Numbered from the stretch's first letter, positions 25,193-34,261 are shown. The stretch is DNA of 40,445 nt from Oceanobacillus bengalensis (GCF_003628445.1 NZ_RBZO01000035.1:1-40445); one strand, 5' to 3'. Program-made: numbers and translations. The notes: generated by a model not told the origin, from the letters alone.

Positions 25193-25765
25193 CTAGTGCC
25201 TATCTTCGTTATTTTTTATTTCTTCAAAGGAATTCCTTCGGCTAAACCAGTGAGCAATTAAATACATTAAAGTTAAAACAAAAAAAGAATATGTTAAAGA
25301 CCAATCGATTGTTTTATGTAAATCAATCAAATCCAACAATGGAAGACCTACATATGCACCAAGACCACCGAAAACAATTGCTTTTATATATGGATTGAAA
25401 TGAGGTTTATATTGTAACAACAGCATTGCAAATACAGGTATAACGGAAAGCCTGAATGAAAAGCTTACAGTCGATATGGGTATAACTTTTACTGGATATG
25501 ACCATTTTCCGAAACTAACGCCAATCGCATCAAAAATTTCAGACATAATCATTATCAGTAAACCAGCAGAAAATATACGAGCTGAATTTTTACGGTCACG
25601 TAATATGAGCCAAATAACCCAAGGAACTATCATCATAGCTAATGCTATCCACCATTGCCAAGTAAATAAGAAAGCGTTCATAACCGATTCAATCGTTAAT
25701 TGAGTTGCTTCAGTAATCTTTTGTGTCGCTTTATCTATTTGATTTAATCCTTCCTGGTAAGTCAT
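25193..25765 (-). CDS. CBO0543-type integral membrane protein
   Basis: A 190-residue membrane protein. After an amphipathic N-terminus (LNQIDKATQKITEATQLTIE) come five hydrophobic segments, including WQWWIALAMMIVPWVIWLIL and VIPISTVSFSFRLSVIPVFA. It ends in a charged tail (EEIKNNEDRH). The pattern W-W-I-A-P-W-I-W with a following R-D-R-K matches the CBO0543 family of Bacilli and Clostridia, of unknown function. AGAAGGTGG stands upstream of ATG. It faces the array end, and no functional link is visible. Confidence 0.7.
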   Translation of the reverse strand: MTYQEGLNQIDKATQKITEATQLTIESVMNAFLFTWQWWIALAMMIVPWVIWLILRDRKNSARIFSAGLLIMIMSEIFDAIGVSFGKWSYPVKVIPISTVSFSFRLSVIPVFAMLLLQYKPHFNPYIKAIVFGGLGAYVGLPLLDLIDLHKTIDWSLTYSFFVLTLMYLIAHWFSRRNSFEEIKNNEDRH

Positions 25766-25836
25766 GAAATGTCCACCTTCTTTGACTTTGGTTTCTTTCG
25801 CTTATAGGTTTCACCACAGTTTCTTGGAATATACAT

Positions 25837-25864
25837 GAAGTGTGGGGACGGTTCTCCTGCTTCC
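25837..25864. repeat. Repeat family B copy
   Basis: GAAG-TGTGGGGACGGTTCTC-CTGCTTCC; the ends GAAG(C)/GCTTC are inverted. Near-identical copies stand at 26397 and 37045. Confidence 0.75.
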
Positions 25865-25980
25865 TCTCAACACAGTATTTGCTTAGAGGTTTATATTGTC
25901 CGTGGTGAAGATATCATTTTTAATAGGAAAATGAGGATTTTGAAGCCGAACAACCGAATCACTGAAGAAATTGAATGAAA

Positions 25981-26016
25981 AGAGAGGTTTACACCTGTCA
26001 AGATGTAAACCTCTCT
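25981..26016. terminator. Hairpin of the 91-residue-gene type, gene absent
   Basis: AGAGAGGTTTACA and TGTAAACCTCTCT flank a ten-base loop. About 35 bases before it and 20 after it match the flanks of the hairpin at 34706, but the 91-residue gene expected on the right is missing. This locus has apparently suffered a deletion. Confidence 0.7.
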
Positions 26017-26120
26017 ATATTATAAATTTTGCTTATTATGTAGTGATAATCAAATTTGACTTTGTGAATGTTGCACTTAAATGGAGTTTTCTTCAATAAC
26101 CTTTTAGTCTTTAGATTGGT

Positions 26121-26255
26121 TTAAAATAATCTTTCAATTGCTTGATCTACTATTCCATAAATAACTATTGTTAATCCAATAATTGAGCCAAAAAATAAAT
26201 AAAATTTACCTTTAGTCATAGTGATATTTTTATCATTCTTTTTAGTATTACTCAT
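26121..26255 (-). CDS. 44-residue one-TM peptide behind a bacteriocin-like fragment
   Basis: A polar start (MSNTKKNDKNITMTKGKF), one membrane helix (YLFFGSIIGLTIVIYGIV) and a short amphipathic end (DQAIERLF). AAAGGTGG stands eight bases before ATG, so the start is well supported. It follows the bacteriocin-like C-terminal fragment by 21 bases on the same strand, where immunity or accessory peptides of class II bacteriocins usually lie. A decayed copy (GTIIGLSL) is seen at 35235-35297. Role as an immunity peptide is inferred only from position and size. Confidence 0.6.
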   Translation of the reverse strand: MSNTKKNDKNITMTKGKFYLFFGSIIGLTIVIYGIVDQAIERLF

Positions 26256-26276
26256 CTAATAAACCACCTTTTTTTA

Positions 26277-26399
26277 TTACCACCAGCAAGTAGCAAAGTA
26301 ATCAACTCCACCGGCTGCGACACCACCAATCGCACCTACTCCAGCACCTGGTCCTGCACCAACGCCACCAATAGCAGCACCACCAACAGCTCCGGTGAA
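26277..26399 (-). pseudogene. C-terminal fragment of a class IIb-like (Blp-type) bacteriocin
   Basis: The minus strand encodes about 38 residues rich in Gly and Ala, ending GGVDYFATCWW and stop. The GAVGGAAIGG...GAGVGAIGG pattern gives several GxxxG motifs, the helix-packing signature of two-peptide bacteriocins. No start codon or double-glycine leader is present: the coding sequence breaks exactly at repeat B (26397), and the frame beyond it is repeat and unrelated DNA. It is therefore a truncated structural gene. Confidence 0.6.
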
Positions 26400-26423
26400 G
26401 CGTGGGGACGGTTCTCTTGCTTC
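26397..26423. repeat. Repeat family B copy at the bacteriocin breakpoint
   Basis: GAAGCGTGGGGACGGTTCTC, then TTGCTTC. It differs from the 37045 copy by one base in the aligned part and replaces the 5' end of the bacteriocin-like gene. Confidence 0.75.
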
Positions 26424-26538
26424 ATTTTGAATAGTATGACGGGCACTTTGTCTGATACAAGGTTTATGAGTAGCTATGAGGAAGTCATAAGTTATCTTAT
26501 GGAAGTGCCTGTCAACAGAATAATAGTAAGGGATACAT

Positions 26539-26979
26539 ATGATGGTAAATTACATGAAAGAAATCAGTGAGTTTTACAAGTATGTACGGCAAGTTCCATT
26601 ATCAGGTTCTGCCATCACTTTATGGCATGTATTAATGCAGATAAACAATGATGCAAGGTGGAATGACATGTTTACTGTTCCAGCCGTATCATTAAAACCG
26701 CTGCATGGTTTAACCGATAGTACATTCAAACGGGCAAGGAAGGAGCTAGCTGATAAGGGCTATATTATTTGAAGATCCCGTTCAAATAACCTAGCTCCAA
26801 TCTATTCCATACGAAGATTTGGTAATAGTGATTTTTCGGATACACCAAAGGAATATAGCATGGAACAACCGAGTGGAGCAAATTCCGAACCGCCGATGAT
26901 GGATGAATTGGGTAGCAAAGTCGCAACAACGCGTGAAGCTGTTGAGAAGAGGCTGAGGCGCGGTTGGCGGGTTATTTGA
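26539..26979 (+). pseudogene. Broken paralogue of the DnaD-like gene
   Basis: The first 77 codons closely follow the DnaD-like protein at 8050 (YMKEISEFYKYVRQVPLSGS, TDSTFKRARKELADKGYI). A TGA at 26770-26772 interrupts the frame where the intact copy reads Phe. The frame resumes with RSRSNNLAPIY, again parallel to the paralogue, then diverges and stops at 26979. The linker and the C-terminal DnaD domain are missing. Confidence 0.85.
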
Positions 26980-27025
26980 GTGGTGTGTGAGTGAATAGGG
27001 TAACAGGCATCCGCCAACAAAGAAG

Positions 27026-27053
27026 TTGACATTCCGCTGACAATTTGTATGAT
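27026..27053 (+). promoter_or_regulatory. Promoter of the RsiV-like lipoprotein gene
   Basis: TTGACA, 16 bases, TATGAT, about 60 bases before the start codon. A second TATGAT near 27076 lacks a -35 box. Confidence 0.7.
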
Positions 27054-27114
27054 TATATCGTACTATTGTATGTGTTATGATAGTCCTATATAAAATCAAT
27101 AATGGAGGAACACC

Positions 27115-28317
27115 ATGAGAAAAACAACAGCATTCCTATTCATCATAATTCCTTTCTTATTCATGTTTGGCTGTGATGAAAATAAGGAAACAGCAGCAAA
27201 TGAAATGGAAGCGGAAGTACCAACGAAACAAGTTGTAGCGGACCGGGATGTAGAAGAAGAGAAAGCGGTTATCCCAAATCTTACAAACTATGAAACGATT
27301 CGATTAGAAGAGATAACGGACCAAAGAGAAATTACAATAGAATACCCACATTTTAATTATGAACCCATAGATAGGCTTATAGAAAGTGAAATGGAATCTG
27401 ATTTTGAAAATCAAAAGCGTATAGCGGATGACTTAATCGAGAGTGGGGATGAGGATGGATTCGGAAGTTTCCATTTTTATAATTTACGTTTTGATGAACC
27501 GAATATAACCAAAGATTATGTATCCATTCATTTTGACGGGAGAATTTCTATGGGAGCTCCTACAGGTCATCCTGTAGATTACTCATTTAACTATGACCTC
27601 GATGAAGATGAACTCATTACATTAGAAGAAATACTTAAGGAGCATCAGACTAATTTGCTAGTAATCTCCGAACAGGTTGCAGATGAAATTATAAACGATG
27701 AGAGGTTTGGAGAGTTTCGAGATGATCCAGTATCAGATAATTATATCCAACTAGTAAAAGAAGAAACAGCACCCTCAAGTGAAAATTTTCAATCATTTAC
27801 GTTAGATGAGGATGGAATTACATTTTTTAAAACCTATTTTAGTATCCTTCCAAATTCAGAAGGTATTGTTGGTGTAAAAGTTGATTGGGATAAGTTAGAG
27901 AGTGTAAAGGATACGTCACATGAGTCCTCTCAATCTCTTGATTCAGAAGGCAAATATGTAAACGAAGAGTACAAATTTTTATTAGAAATACCTGAGTCAT
28001 GGGAAGGAAAATATATTACCGAAAAGGGAAATTGGCATCCAACTGCCATTTCTAGTATTGATTTTCAATTTGTAAATGAAGGAGAAAAGGTATCCAATAT
28101 CTTTAGTATAAATATTTATGATAAAGATACAGATGTCAGCCCAGGTATGGAAACGATTGTTGCTGAAGGAAATGATTATTTGTATACGTACAATACCGTT
28201 ATGGAACTTCCCTTAGCGTTTTATGAAGATGGAGAACTATCCCATTTGGAAGGCGAATTCCTAAAAATGGTTAATGAAGACATACCTGAAATGATGAATA
28301 GCTTTACGTTGCAGTAA
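27115..28317 (+). CDS. Lipoprotein with an RsiV/DUF3298-like domain
   Basis: An exported, lipid-anchored protein of 400 residues. The signal peptide ends in FLFMFGC with Cys20 as lipidation site. After an acidic linker, residues about 65-265 match the DUF4163/DUF3298 layout: ITIEYPHFNYEPIDRLI, YVSIHFDGRISMGAPTGHPV and the YDLDEDELITLEEIL signature. In RsiV the same fold senses lysozyme, but here there is no anti-sigma part and no sigma gene beside it. Residues about 285-400 form a second region (YKFLLEIPESWEGKYITEK) resembling substrate-binding-type domains in Bacillus lipoproteins. GGAGG precedes ATG. The strong acidic bias fits a salt-tolerant host. The ligand is unknown. Confidence 0.8.
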   Translation: MRKTTAFLFIIIPFLFMFGCDENKETAANEMEAEVPTKQVVADRDVEEEKAVIPNLTNYETIRLEEITDQREITIEYPHFNYEPIDRLIESEMESDFENQKRIADDLIESGDEDGFGSFHFYNLRFDEPNITKDYVSIHFDGRISMGAPTGHPVDYSFNYDLDEDELITLEEILKEHQTNLLVISEQVADEIINDERFGEFRDDPVSDNYIQLVKEETAPSSENFQSFTLDEDGITFFKTYFSILPNSEGIVGVKVDWDKLESVKDTSHESSQSLDSEGKYVNEEYKFLLEIPESWEGKYITEKGNWHPTAISSIDFQFVNEGEKVSNIFSINIYDKDTDVSPGMETIVAEGNDYLYTYNTVMELPLAFYEDGELSHLEGEFLKMVNEDIPEMMNSFTLQ

Positions 28318-28355
28318 GGGTGACAGGTACCTCTTCTTCATTCTTTTGAAAGCTA

Positions 28356-28391
28356 GACTGAGTGTGTTGGCGACACTCAGTCTGTTTTTTT
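28356..28391 (+). terminator. Terminator of the lipoprotein gene
   Basis: GACTGAGTGT, loop GTTGGCG, ACACTCAGTC, then TGTTTTTTT. A palindrome-family A half-arm (GGTGACAGGTACC) lies near 28319. Confidence 0.9.
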
Positions 28392-28488
28392 ACAAAAAAT
28401 ATAGAACGTACGATCTGTAACCTAACAATTTTTGCAAAGGTGAAACTCAATTATTAGAATAAAAATCCTCTAATAATTACTCATTTAC

Positions 28489-31374
28489 TCATGACAAAGA
28501 ACGAATATCTTCAGGCAAAATCTCCATTAGAATATCGTAATTTGTAGCACTTATTTCAAATAAACGTATAGATTGCAGTCGGATAACTCTTTCGACAATG
28601 TTACGGACATAACGCCCATTTCCATCTGCATCTTGATAGGTTTGTTGAATAACTGTTTGTAATGCTGTTTTAGCTTCTGCACCAAGTATAAAGCCTTTAT
28701 TACTGAATAAATGAATCGCTATGGCATACAGTTCGTCACATGAGTAATCGGGAAAATGGAATATGTTTGAAAAACGAGATTTTATCCCAGGATTTGTTTG
28801 TAATAATTTGTTCATATGCTCTTCGTATCCAGCCAAAATGACAACAATATCTTCTTTATGGTCTTCCATTAATTTAATAAGCGTGTTAATCGCTTCTTCA
28901 CCAAATTGGTCATTAGCCAATGTGTATGCTTCATCGATGAATAATACTCCACCAAGTGCACTTTTGAATACTTTTTCGGTCTTTAAAGCTGTTTGGCCAA
29001 CATAAGATGCAACTAATTCAGTTCGAGCAACTTCTACTAAATGTCCCTTTTTTAGGATATCGATGCTTTTAAAAAGTTCAGTAATTGTTCTAGAAATGGT
29101 AGTCTTTCCTGTTCCTGGATTTCCTGTAAATATAAAATTTAATGACTGGTTGCTTATAAAATTACTATTAAATTCTTTTCTTCTTTTATTAATCAATTCT
29201 TGTTTTTGTAACGTTTTAATTAATTCCTTAATATGATTTAATCCAATGATGTCATTTAAATTACTATCTAAATCAAATACCTTCTCTTCTTTTAACCCAA
29301 AGTCTTCTAAGTTGAGTATATCTATTTTTGAATTTATATCTTCTGTGGCAGTACGAACAGCTTGCTTTTTAATAGCATTTTCAATCGTTTGACGTGCTAA
29401 GCGCCCATTTCCACTATCGGTTTTACCTTTTATTTGATGCTTTTGATAATATTTTATTAGTTGTTTCTGAGCTGCTTCCTCGATCTGAAAACCACGTTCT
29501 TTAGCAAGTTTATGCGATATTTCTAAGAGCTCTTCTGTAGTATAATCATTGAATAAAAATGTTTGTGAAATTCTAGACCGCAAACCAGGGTTTAGCTCAA
29601 GCAAATCATCAATTTCTTTGGGGTAACCTGCGAATATGACAACAAGTTGATTTTTGTAGTCCTCCATTGCCTTAACAATTGTATCAATTGCTTCACGACC
29701 AAAGTCATTTTCACCGCCTCTGGCCAATGAATAAGCTTCATCAATAAAAAGTACACCACCAATGGCTGCTTTAATTCGATTCATCGTTTGAGCTGCAGTA
29801 TGTCCTACGTATTTTCCAACTAAATCAGAGCGGTCTACTTCTATTAAATGACCTTCACTTAAGTAGCCGATTGTCTTTAGATATTCAGCTATTAATCTGG
29901 CAACTGTTGTTTTACCAGTCCCAGGGTTTCCTGTGAAAACAAAGTGTAAAGCTGGCTTTTCTGATTGATAACCTTTGGATAATTTTCTCTCTCTTTTCTC
30001 TAGGAATATTTTTAATTCCTTTAAAGAATCTTTTACTTCATCTAATCCAATTAATTGCTCAATTCTTTCCTTGATAGAAGATAGATTTGCATGCGTTTGA
30101 TAAACATCTAACACGTGATACGAATTTTCTGCATCTTTTAATGTAATCTCATTATTTTCCTGTGCAATTTCCCAGGAGTTAGTAAAACCTACATTATTAT
30201 TCTCAAGGAGAATCTCGCTAACCTTTTCATAAATTTTATTAGCTAGATTATTTAGGTTTGCTGCACCTCCATAATTAAAGTAATGTGTAACTAAGGGTGA
30301 TAAGTTTTGAATATGATAAAGTAAGTTAATACCTAAATTTGTTCTCGCTTTTTCAATATAATTGTTTAGCATGTTTTTAAATAATAGTTGCATATTTTCA
30401 TTATCCAAAGCGTCTAGTGACACTTTATATGTGAAATTGGATTGACTAGACGCAGTAAATATATTCAGTGCTTTTTCCAGTTGTTCATTTGTATGAAATA
30501 ATAAATATTGATCCCTTGCTTCAATTGTATTGAAGCTTCCCTCAACTAACATTTGGTTCACTTTTACTAGTATTCCATCTTGATACGTATATCGACCATC
30601 AAGTGGTATATAACCGTTGCATACAATACTATTTAGAAGATTGATTAAATCTAATGGACATTGATCGACATTTTTAAAAATCGTAACACGACTACTTCCC
30701 ATAAAAGCATTGTAAATATCTACATAAAACATTTCCACCGCATTATCGTGTGCATCATATTGTGATAGATCAATCGTTTGAATTTGTTCTCCACTTATTT
30801 GATTAAAGCTATAAACATATTTAAAAAAGGTATTAATAGTGGTGTAAACACCTTGGCTTTTTGGACTGGAAATGATCATGGAATCTTTATATGTGTGAAT
30901 ATTTCCAGGGTTTAATAATGATTTTTGCACTAACTTTGATAAAAATTGTATTAATTTTTCTTGTCCAATTATTTCTTTATTTACTTCCTGTTCAATTTGT
31001 TGAAAAATCTGTTTGTTTTTTTCTAGTAAGCTAACTGTACTATCGATTTGTTCGGATGATGTTGATTTTAGCGTATTTAGTCGTTGCTTAATTTCGGGAA
31101 GTAGATTCCTAGACTCTGTATCATTTGGTTTTCTAATTAAAATTTTCCTACACAATTGATATGCATCTTGGTAAGCCCCTAATTGATATAATTGGTTAAG
31201 AATTATCTTTTGGGCATCCATATCGTGTTTTACTTTGCTTTCCTTTGACAACGCAATAAGAGCTTTTATTAAACTTTCTTTTTCAAAATGATCCTTCGAT
31301 TGGGTATTAATTTGTTTCTTCAATCCATCGATTCCGTGCGCTTTATATTCTAATAGAAGGTCCATTTGTATCAT
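28489..31374 (-). CDS. Three-module AAA+ protein: degenerate ClpB-like domain plus two CbxX/CfxQ domains
   Basis: A large cytosolic ATPase of 961 residues. Residues 1-110 are helical and TPR-like. Residues 133-345 resemble a ClpB/ClpC AAA module (NKEIIGQEKLIQFL, then NLLNSIVCNGYIPLDGRYTY), but Walker A is replaced by ISSPKSQGVYTT and Walker B by VTIFKNVD, so it cannot bind ATP normally. Two active CbxX/CfxQ (SpoVK/EccA-type) modules follow. The first has TGNPGTGKT (481-489), VLFIDEAYSL and LRSR. The second has TGNPGTGKT (750-758), VLFIDEAYTL and IKSR. CbxX/CfxQ proteins remodel protein complexes. It is the last gene of an operon with Hsp70 and a J-like TPR protein, starting 28 bases after the latter. 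The operon suggests joint work on client proteins; the client is unknown. Confidence 0.85.
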   Translation of the reverse strand: MIQMDLLLEYKAHGIDGLKKQINTQSKDHFEKESLIKALIALSKESKVKHDMDAQKIILNQLYQLGAYQDAYQLCRKILIRKPNDTESRNLLPEIKQRLNTLKSTSSEQIDSTVSLLEKNKQIFQQIEQEVNKEIIGQEKLIQFLSKLVQKSLLNPGNIHTYKDSMIISSPKSQGVYTTINTFFKYVYSFNQISGEQIQTIDLSQYDAHDNAVEMFYVDIYNAFMGSSRVTIFKNVDQCPLDLINLLNSIVCNGYIPLDGRYTYQDGILVKVNQMLVEGSFNTIEARDQYLLFHTNEQLEKALNIFTASSQSNFTYKVSLDALDNENMQLLFKNMLNNYIEKARTNLGINLLYHIQNLSPLVTHYFNYGGAANLNNLANKIYEKVSEILLENNNVGFTNSWEIAQENNEITLKDAENSYHVLDVYQTHANLSSIKERIEQLIGLDEVKDSLKELKIFLEKRERKLSKGYQSEKPALHFVFTGNPGTGKTTVARLIAEYLKTIGYLSEGHLIEVDRSDLVGKYVGHTAAQTMNRIKAAIGGVLFIDEAYSLARGGENDFGREAIDTIVKAMEDYKNQLVVIFAGYPKEIDDLLELNPGLRSRISQTFLFNDYTTEELLEISHKLAKERGFQIEEAAQKQLIKYYQKHQIKGKTDSGNGRLARQTIENAIKKQAVRTATEDINSKIDILNLEDFGLKEEKVFDLDSNLNDIIGLNHIKELIKTLQKQELINKRRKEFNSNFISNQSLNFIFTGNPGTGKTTISRTITELFKSIDILKKGHLVEVARTELVASYVGQTALKTEKVFKSALGGVLFIDEAYTLANDQFGEEAINTLIKLMEDHKEDIVVILAGYEEHMNKLLQTNPGIKSRFSNIFHFPDYSCDELYAIAIHLFSNKGFILGAEAKTALQTVIQQTYQDADGNGRYVRNIVERVIRLQSIRLFEISATNYDILMEILPEDIRSLS

Positions 31375-31402
31375 CCTTTTTGACTATCTTTAAGTTTAAT
31401 CA

Positions 31403-32506
31403 TTATGATAGGGTGTTAATATATTTTCGATTAAGTTCATATTGTGGAACACGGCCTTTTTTCCATGCCAAATAACCCGCTCCGGCCATGAATAACATCA
31501 TAATGACATTAAAGTCCTCTAACGCTGATAAGAAAATAGGTATGATGATAATGAATAGAGCTAATACCTTAAAATTGTTTTTTGTTTTTAAGGCTGAGTT
31601 TGCTAAACCAATCCACTTCTGGATTTCTTGTCTAAGATGGTTATCATGAACGTATTTTGATGCTTCGATAAAATGGTCTTTCCCTTGTAAAGTAGCTTGT
31701 TTGTCAATAAAGTAATAAAGTGATTCTCCATTATTATAGTTTACTTTTTGGGTCATACTTAGTCCTTTATCATAATATAACTCTGCAAGAATGTTCTGGG
31801 CATTCGGTGCTAAACCATGTCGGCCTTCTAGCTGTTTTAATAGATTAATACCATGATCAATCTGGCCTCTTTGACGTGCGATGCTAGCAGTTTCAATTAT
31901 ATAATCAGGATTGTCCGGAGCTATATTTAAAGCTTTACTTATAGCTTCTTCAGCTAAATTTAATTTCTCATGAAATTGTAAATCTTGACGTTCCATATGA
32001 CAACGGTACAAAACATAGTAAAAATGAGGTTCATTTGGCAATAGGCTTATAGCACGTTTGATCTCATAAGTGGCATCTTGTATTTCTCCCCAAAGAAAGT
32101 GGGCTCTTGCCAGACTGGACCAGGTATATGGATGGTTGCCGTCGGTTTCAGTAGCTTTTTTAGCTAATACAATGGCATCTGCAATATTATTTTGTTCAAT
32201 TAATTGATGTGCCTCCCCAATCAACTGATCCGCCAAGCTAAGCTGCTGATTAATATTTTCTTCATGATCTGCTTGATTGATAGATTGCTGTAAAGCACGA
32301 TTATATTCTTCTTTATTAGCTGGATCGAGTAAAATCTCCTCTGCTTTTTGAAGTAATTCCATTCTTTCTAAAGCTATTCTTTGACGCTGCGGATCTGGTG
32401 CATTGACACGCTTTCTCCATTTGCTTAATTCTGCTTTAATTTTTTCCTTGATTTCTGATTCAGAAGCATCCACATTTAATTCGAGCAGGTCATAGTAATT
32501 ATCCAT
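31403..32506 (-). CDS. J-like domain (no HPD) + TPR + two-TM protein
   Basis: A 367-residue protein linking a chaperone-type domain to the membrane. Residues 3-72 follow a J-domain (YYDLLELNVDASESEIKEKI, then AEEILLDPANKEEYNRAL), but the HPD tripeptide that stimulates Hsp70 is absent; the loop reads KRVNAPDP. Residues about 90-260 contain TPR-like repeats (ADAIVLAKKATETDGNHPYT, AISKALNIAPDNPDY). Two hydrophobic segments (about 313-328 and 332-346) end in a basic cytosolic tail. The gene begins one base after hsp70 ends, so the two are surely co-translated. It may recruit the Hsp70 and the AAA+ protein to a membrane site. Without HPD it should bind rather than stimulate; this is inference. Confidence 0.8.
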   Translation of the reverse strand: MDNYYDLLELNVDASESEIKEKIKAELSKWRKRVNAPDPQRQRIALERMELLQKAEEILLDPANKEEYNRALQQSINQADHEENINQQLSLADQLIGEAHQLIEQNNIADAIVLAKKATETDGNHPYTWSSLARAHFLWGEIQDATYEIKRAISLLPNEPHFYYVLYRCHMERQDLQFHEKLNLAEEAISKALNIAPDNPDYIIETASIARQRGQIDHGINLLKQLEGRHGLAPNAQNILAELYYDKGLSMTQKVNYNNGESLYYFIDKQATLQGKDHFIEASKYVHDNHLRQEIQKWIGLANSALKTKNNFKVLALFIIIIPIFLSALEDFNVIMMLFMAGAGYLAWKKGRVPQYELNRKYINTLS

Positions 32507-32507
32507 A

Positions 32508-34016
32508 TTATTCTACCTCCAATGATAGTAATTCTTGTTGTTTTTGTTGAAACTCTTGTTTTGTTAAATTAGATTGTCGCTCAATTGTAAATTCTCCAAG
32601 TTCAACATGATGATATGAATCCTTAGCCTTAACATGAACAATCCCATTCTGGTCATAGGAAATTTTGATTTCAATAGGCGAATCTATTGGTAGTTTTTCT
32701 GGCAATGAAATCGTTGTGTTACCAATTATTGTTACATAATTAGGATCTTCATCCTCTCCTTCGGTTATTTCGAGCATAATCTCTTTCTGGTTTTCATGCA
32801 TCGTGTAAAACTCTCTAGACATTTCACATGGAATTTCTGAGTTTCTTTTCAATATAATAGAATTCATCATAGTATCTCTTCCATGATTTGAAATAACACC
32901 TAAACTATGCGAATTAACATCTCGAACAATTATATTTTCTGAGTTACTAGTATCGTTATCCGTTTTGATAAATGCTGCTTGGACAGCTGCCCCTAATGCA
33001 ACAACCTCATCTGGATTTAATTCCTTAGATGGTACGATACCAGTGAAGTTATTGATCATACTTGAAATAATAGGTGTTCTAGTTGACCCGCCGACCAATA
33101 AAACTTTATGTATATCATTCCAAGTCAAACCTGCTTCATTAATCGTTTCTTTCATTATTTGTTGGGTTCTTTTTATATATGATTCTATTAATTGGTTAAA
33201 TAACTCTCTAGTAATTTCTGTGTGAACAGTTTGTCCTTGCGAGGTAAGTGGGACGTTATATTTATTTCTCTTTGTTAGTGACTTCTTGCATTTTTCCGCA
33301 TTCTCTCTTAATTCTTGTAAACCATTTTCATCATCATAAATATCTAACCCAGTCTCTTTTTCAAAATTATCTGCTACATAATTGAAAATAGCGTTGTCAA
33401 AATCAAAACCACCTAAATTTGAGTCGCCATCTGTAGCTAAGACTTTTATTTCTTCGTTATGTATATTAACAATTGTCACATCAAAGGTACCACCACCGAG
33501 GTCATAAATAGCAATGTTTTGCTCTACATTCGCTTTTTCTATATCATAATAAGCTAACGCTGCGGCTGTAGGCTCATTTATAACCTTGAGGACATTAACT
33601 CCAATCATTTCCCCTGCTTCTTTTGTAGCATTTCGTTTAGCATCATCAAAATATGCTGGTACTGTTATTACTACATCTGTTATTTTCTCACCTAATGCTT
33701 CTTCTGCATCTTTAACAACTTTTTTTAAAATAATTGCAGATGCTTCTACTGCGTCTATAAAATGGTCTGAACCTGAGATTGGAAATTTAAAGCTTTTATT
33801 TCCGATCTGTCTTTTGACAAACTGTATTGTATCTTCAATCTGTGAAGTTGCAGCTTCTTTTGCCACTGATCCGACAATAGCTTTACCATTTTCTATTAAA
33901 ATAACAGAAGGAGTAGTTCTTTCACCTTCGTTATTTGGTATGATTTCTGGTCTACCGTTTGCGTTAATGTATGCAACCGCGGAATTTGTGGTACCTAAAT
34001 CTATCCCTACTTTCAT
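32508..34016 (-). CDS. Short non-canonical Hsp70 (DnaK-like)
   Basis: An Hsp70-family chaperone of 502 residues, about 100 shorter than DnaK. The nucleotide-binding domain is complete: VGIDLGTTNSAVAY (phosphate 1), NEPTAAALAYY, YDLGGGTFDVTIV (phosphate 2) and KVLLVGGSTRTP (adenosine). A beta substrate-binding domain follows, but the C-terminal helical lid is almost absent; only a short helix (TKQEFQQKQQELLSLE) remains. Such lidless Hsp70s are usually specialised rather than housekeeping. No grpE, hrcA or dnaJ lies nearby, so this is not the dnaK operon. It is first in the operon with the J-like and AAA+ genes. AGGCAGGG precedes ATG; the upstream 200 bases are very AT-rich, without a CIRCE element that I can see. 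Confidence 0.9.
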   Translation of the reverse strand: MKVGIDLGTTNSAVAYINANGRPEIIPNNEGERTTPSVILIENGKAIVGSVAKEAATSQIEDTIQFVKRQIGNKSFKFPISGSDHFIDAVEASAIILKKVVKDAEEALGEKITDVVITVPAYFDDAKRNATKEAGEMIGVNVLKVINEPTAAALAYYDIEKANVEQNIAIYDLGGGTFDVTIVNIHNEEIKVLATDGDSNLGGFDFDNAIFNYVADNFEKETGLDIYDDENGLQELRENAEKCKKSLTKRNKYNVPLTSQGQTVHTEITRELFNQLIESYIKRTQQIMKETINEAGLTWNDIHKVLLVGGSTRTPIISSMINNFTGIVPSKELNPDEVVALGAAVQAAFIKTDNDTSNSENIIVRDVNSHSLGVISNHGRDTMMNSIILKRNSEIPCEMSREFYTMHENQKEIMLEITEGEDEDPNYVTIIGNTTISLPEKLPIDSPIEIKISYDQNGIVHVKAKDSYHHVELGEFTIERQSNLTKQEFQQKQQELLSLEVE

Positions 34017-34209
34017 AATATCCCTGCCTTTTCATATGATGTATTTTTACTAAATGCCTTCTTTGTTGATATACTTCTGATAATTTAATTAATCTTAAAA
34101 TAAGCTAAAAAGAATATACTATATTATTATAATATAAAAGAATAGATATAAGCAATATTGCCTAGTTCCGCTGTATTTTTCTTTCCTTTTCTTTCCTTTC
34201 CTTGGTATT

Positions 34210-34260
34210 GGTGACAGGCACTTGTCAAAATATGTCGAAAAGCGAACAGTGACAGGCACC
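34210..34260. repeat. Palindromic repeat family A, full-length copy at a gene breakpoint
   Basis: GGTGACAGGCAC, then core words CAAAATATGTCGAAA, then GTGACAGGCACC. Its right end touches the 5'-truncated Excalibur-domain remnant. Confidence 0.75.
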
Positions 34261-34261
34261 G

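Noticed and set aside
28452..28480. Hairpin ATTATTAGA/TCTAATAAT behind the AAA+ gene
   Set aside because: AT-only stem without a T-run on either strand; too weak to call a terminator.
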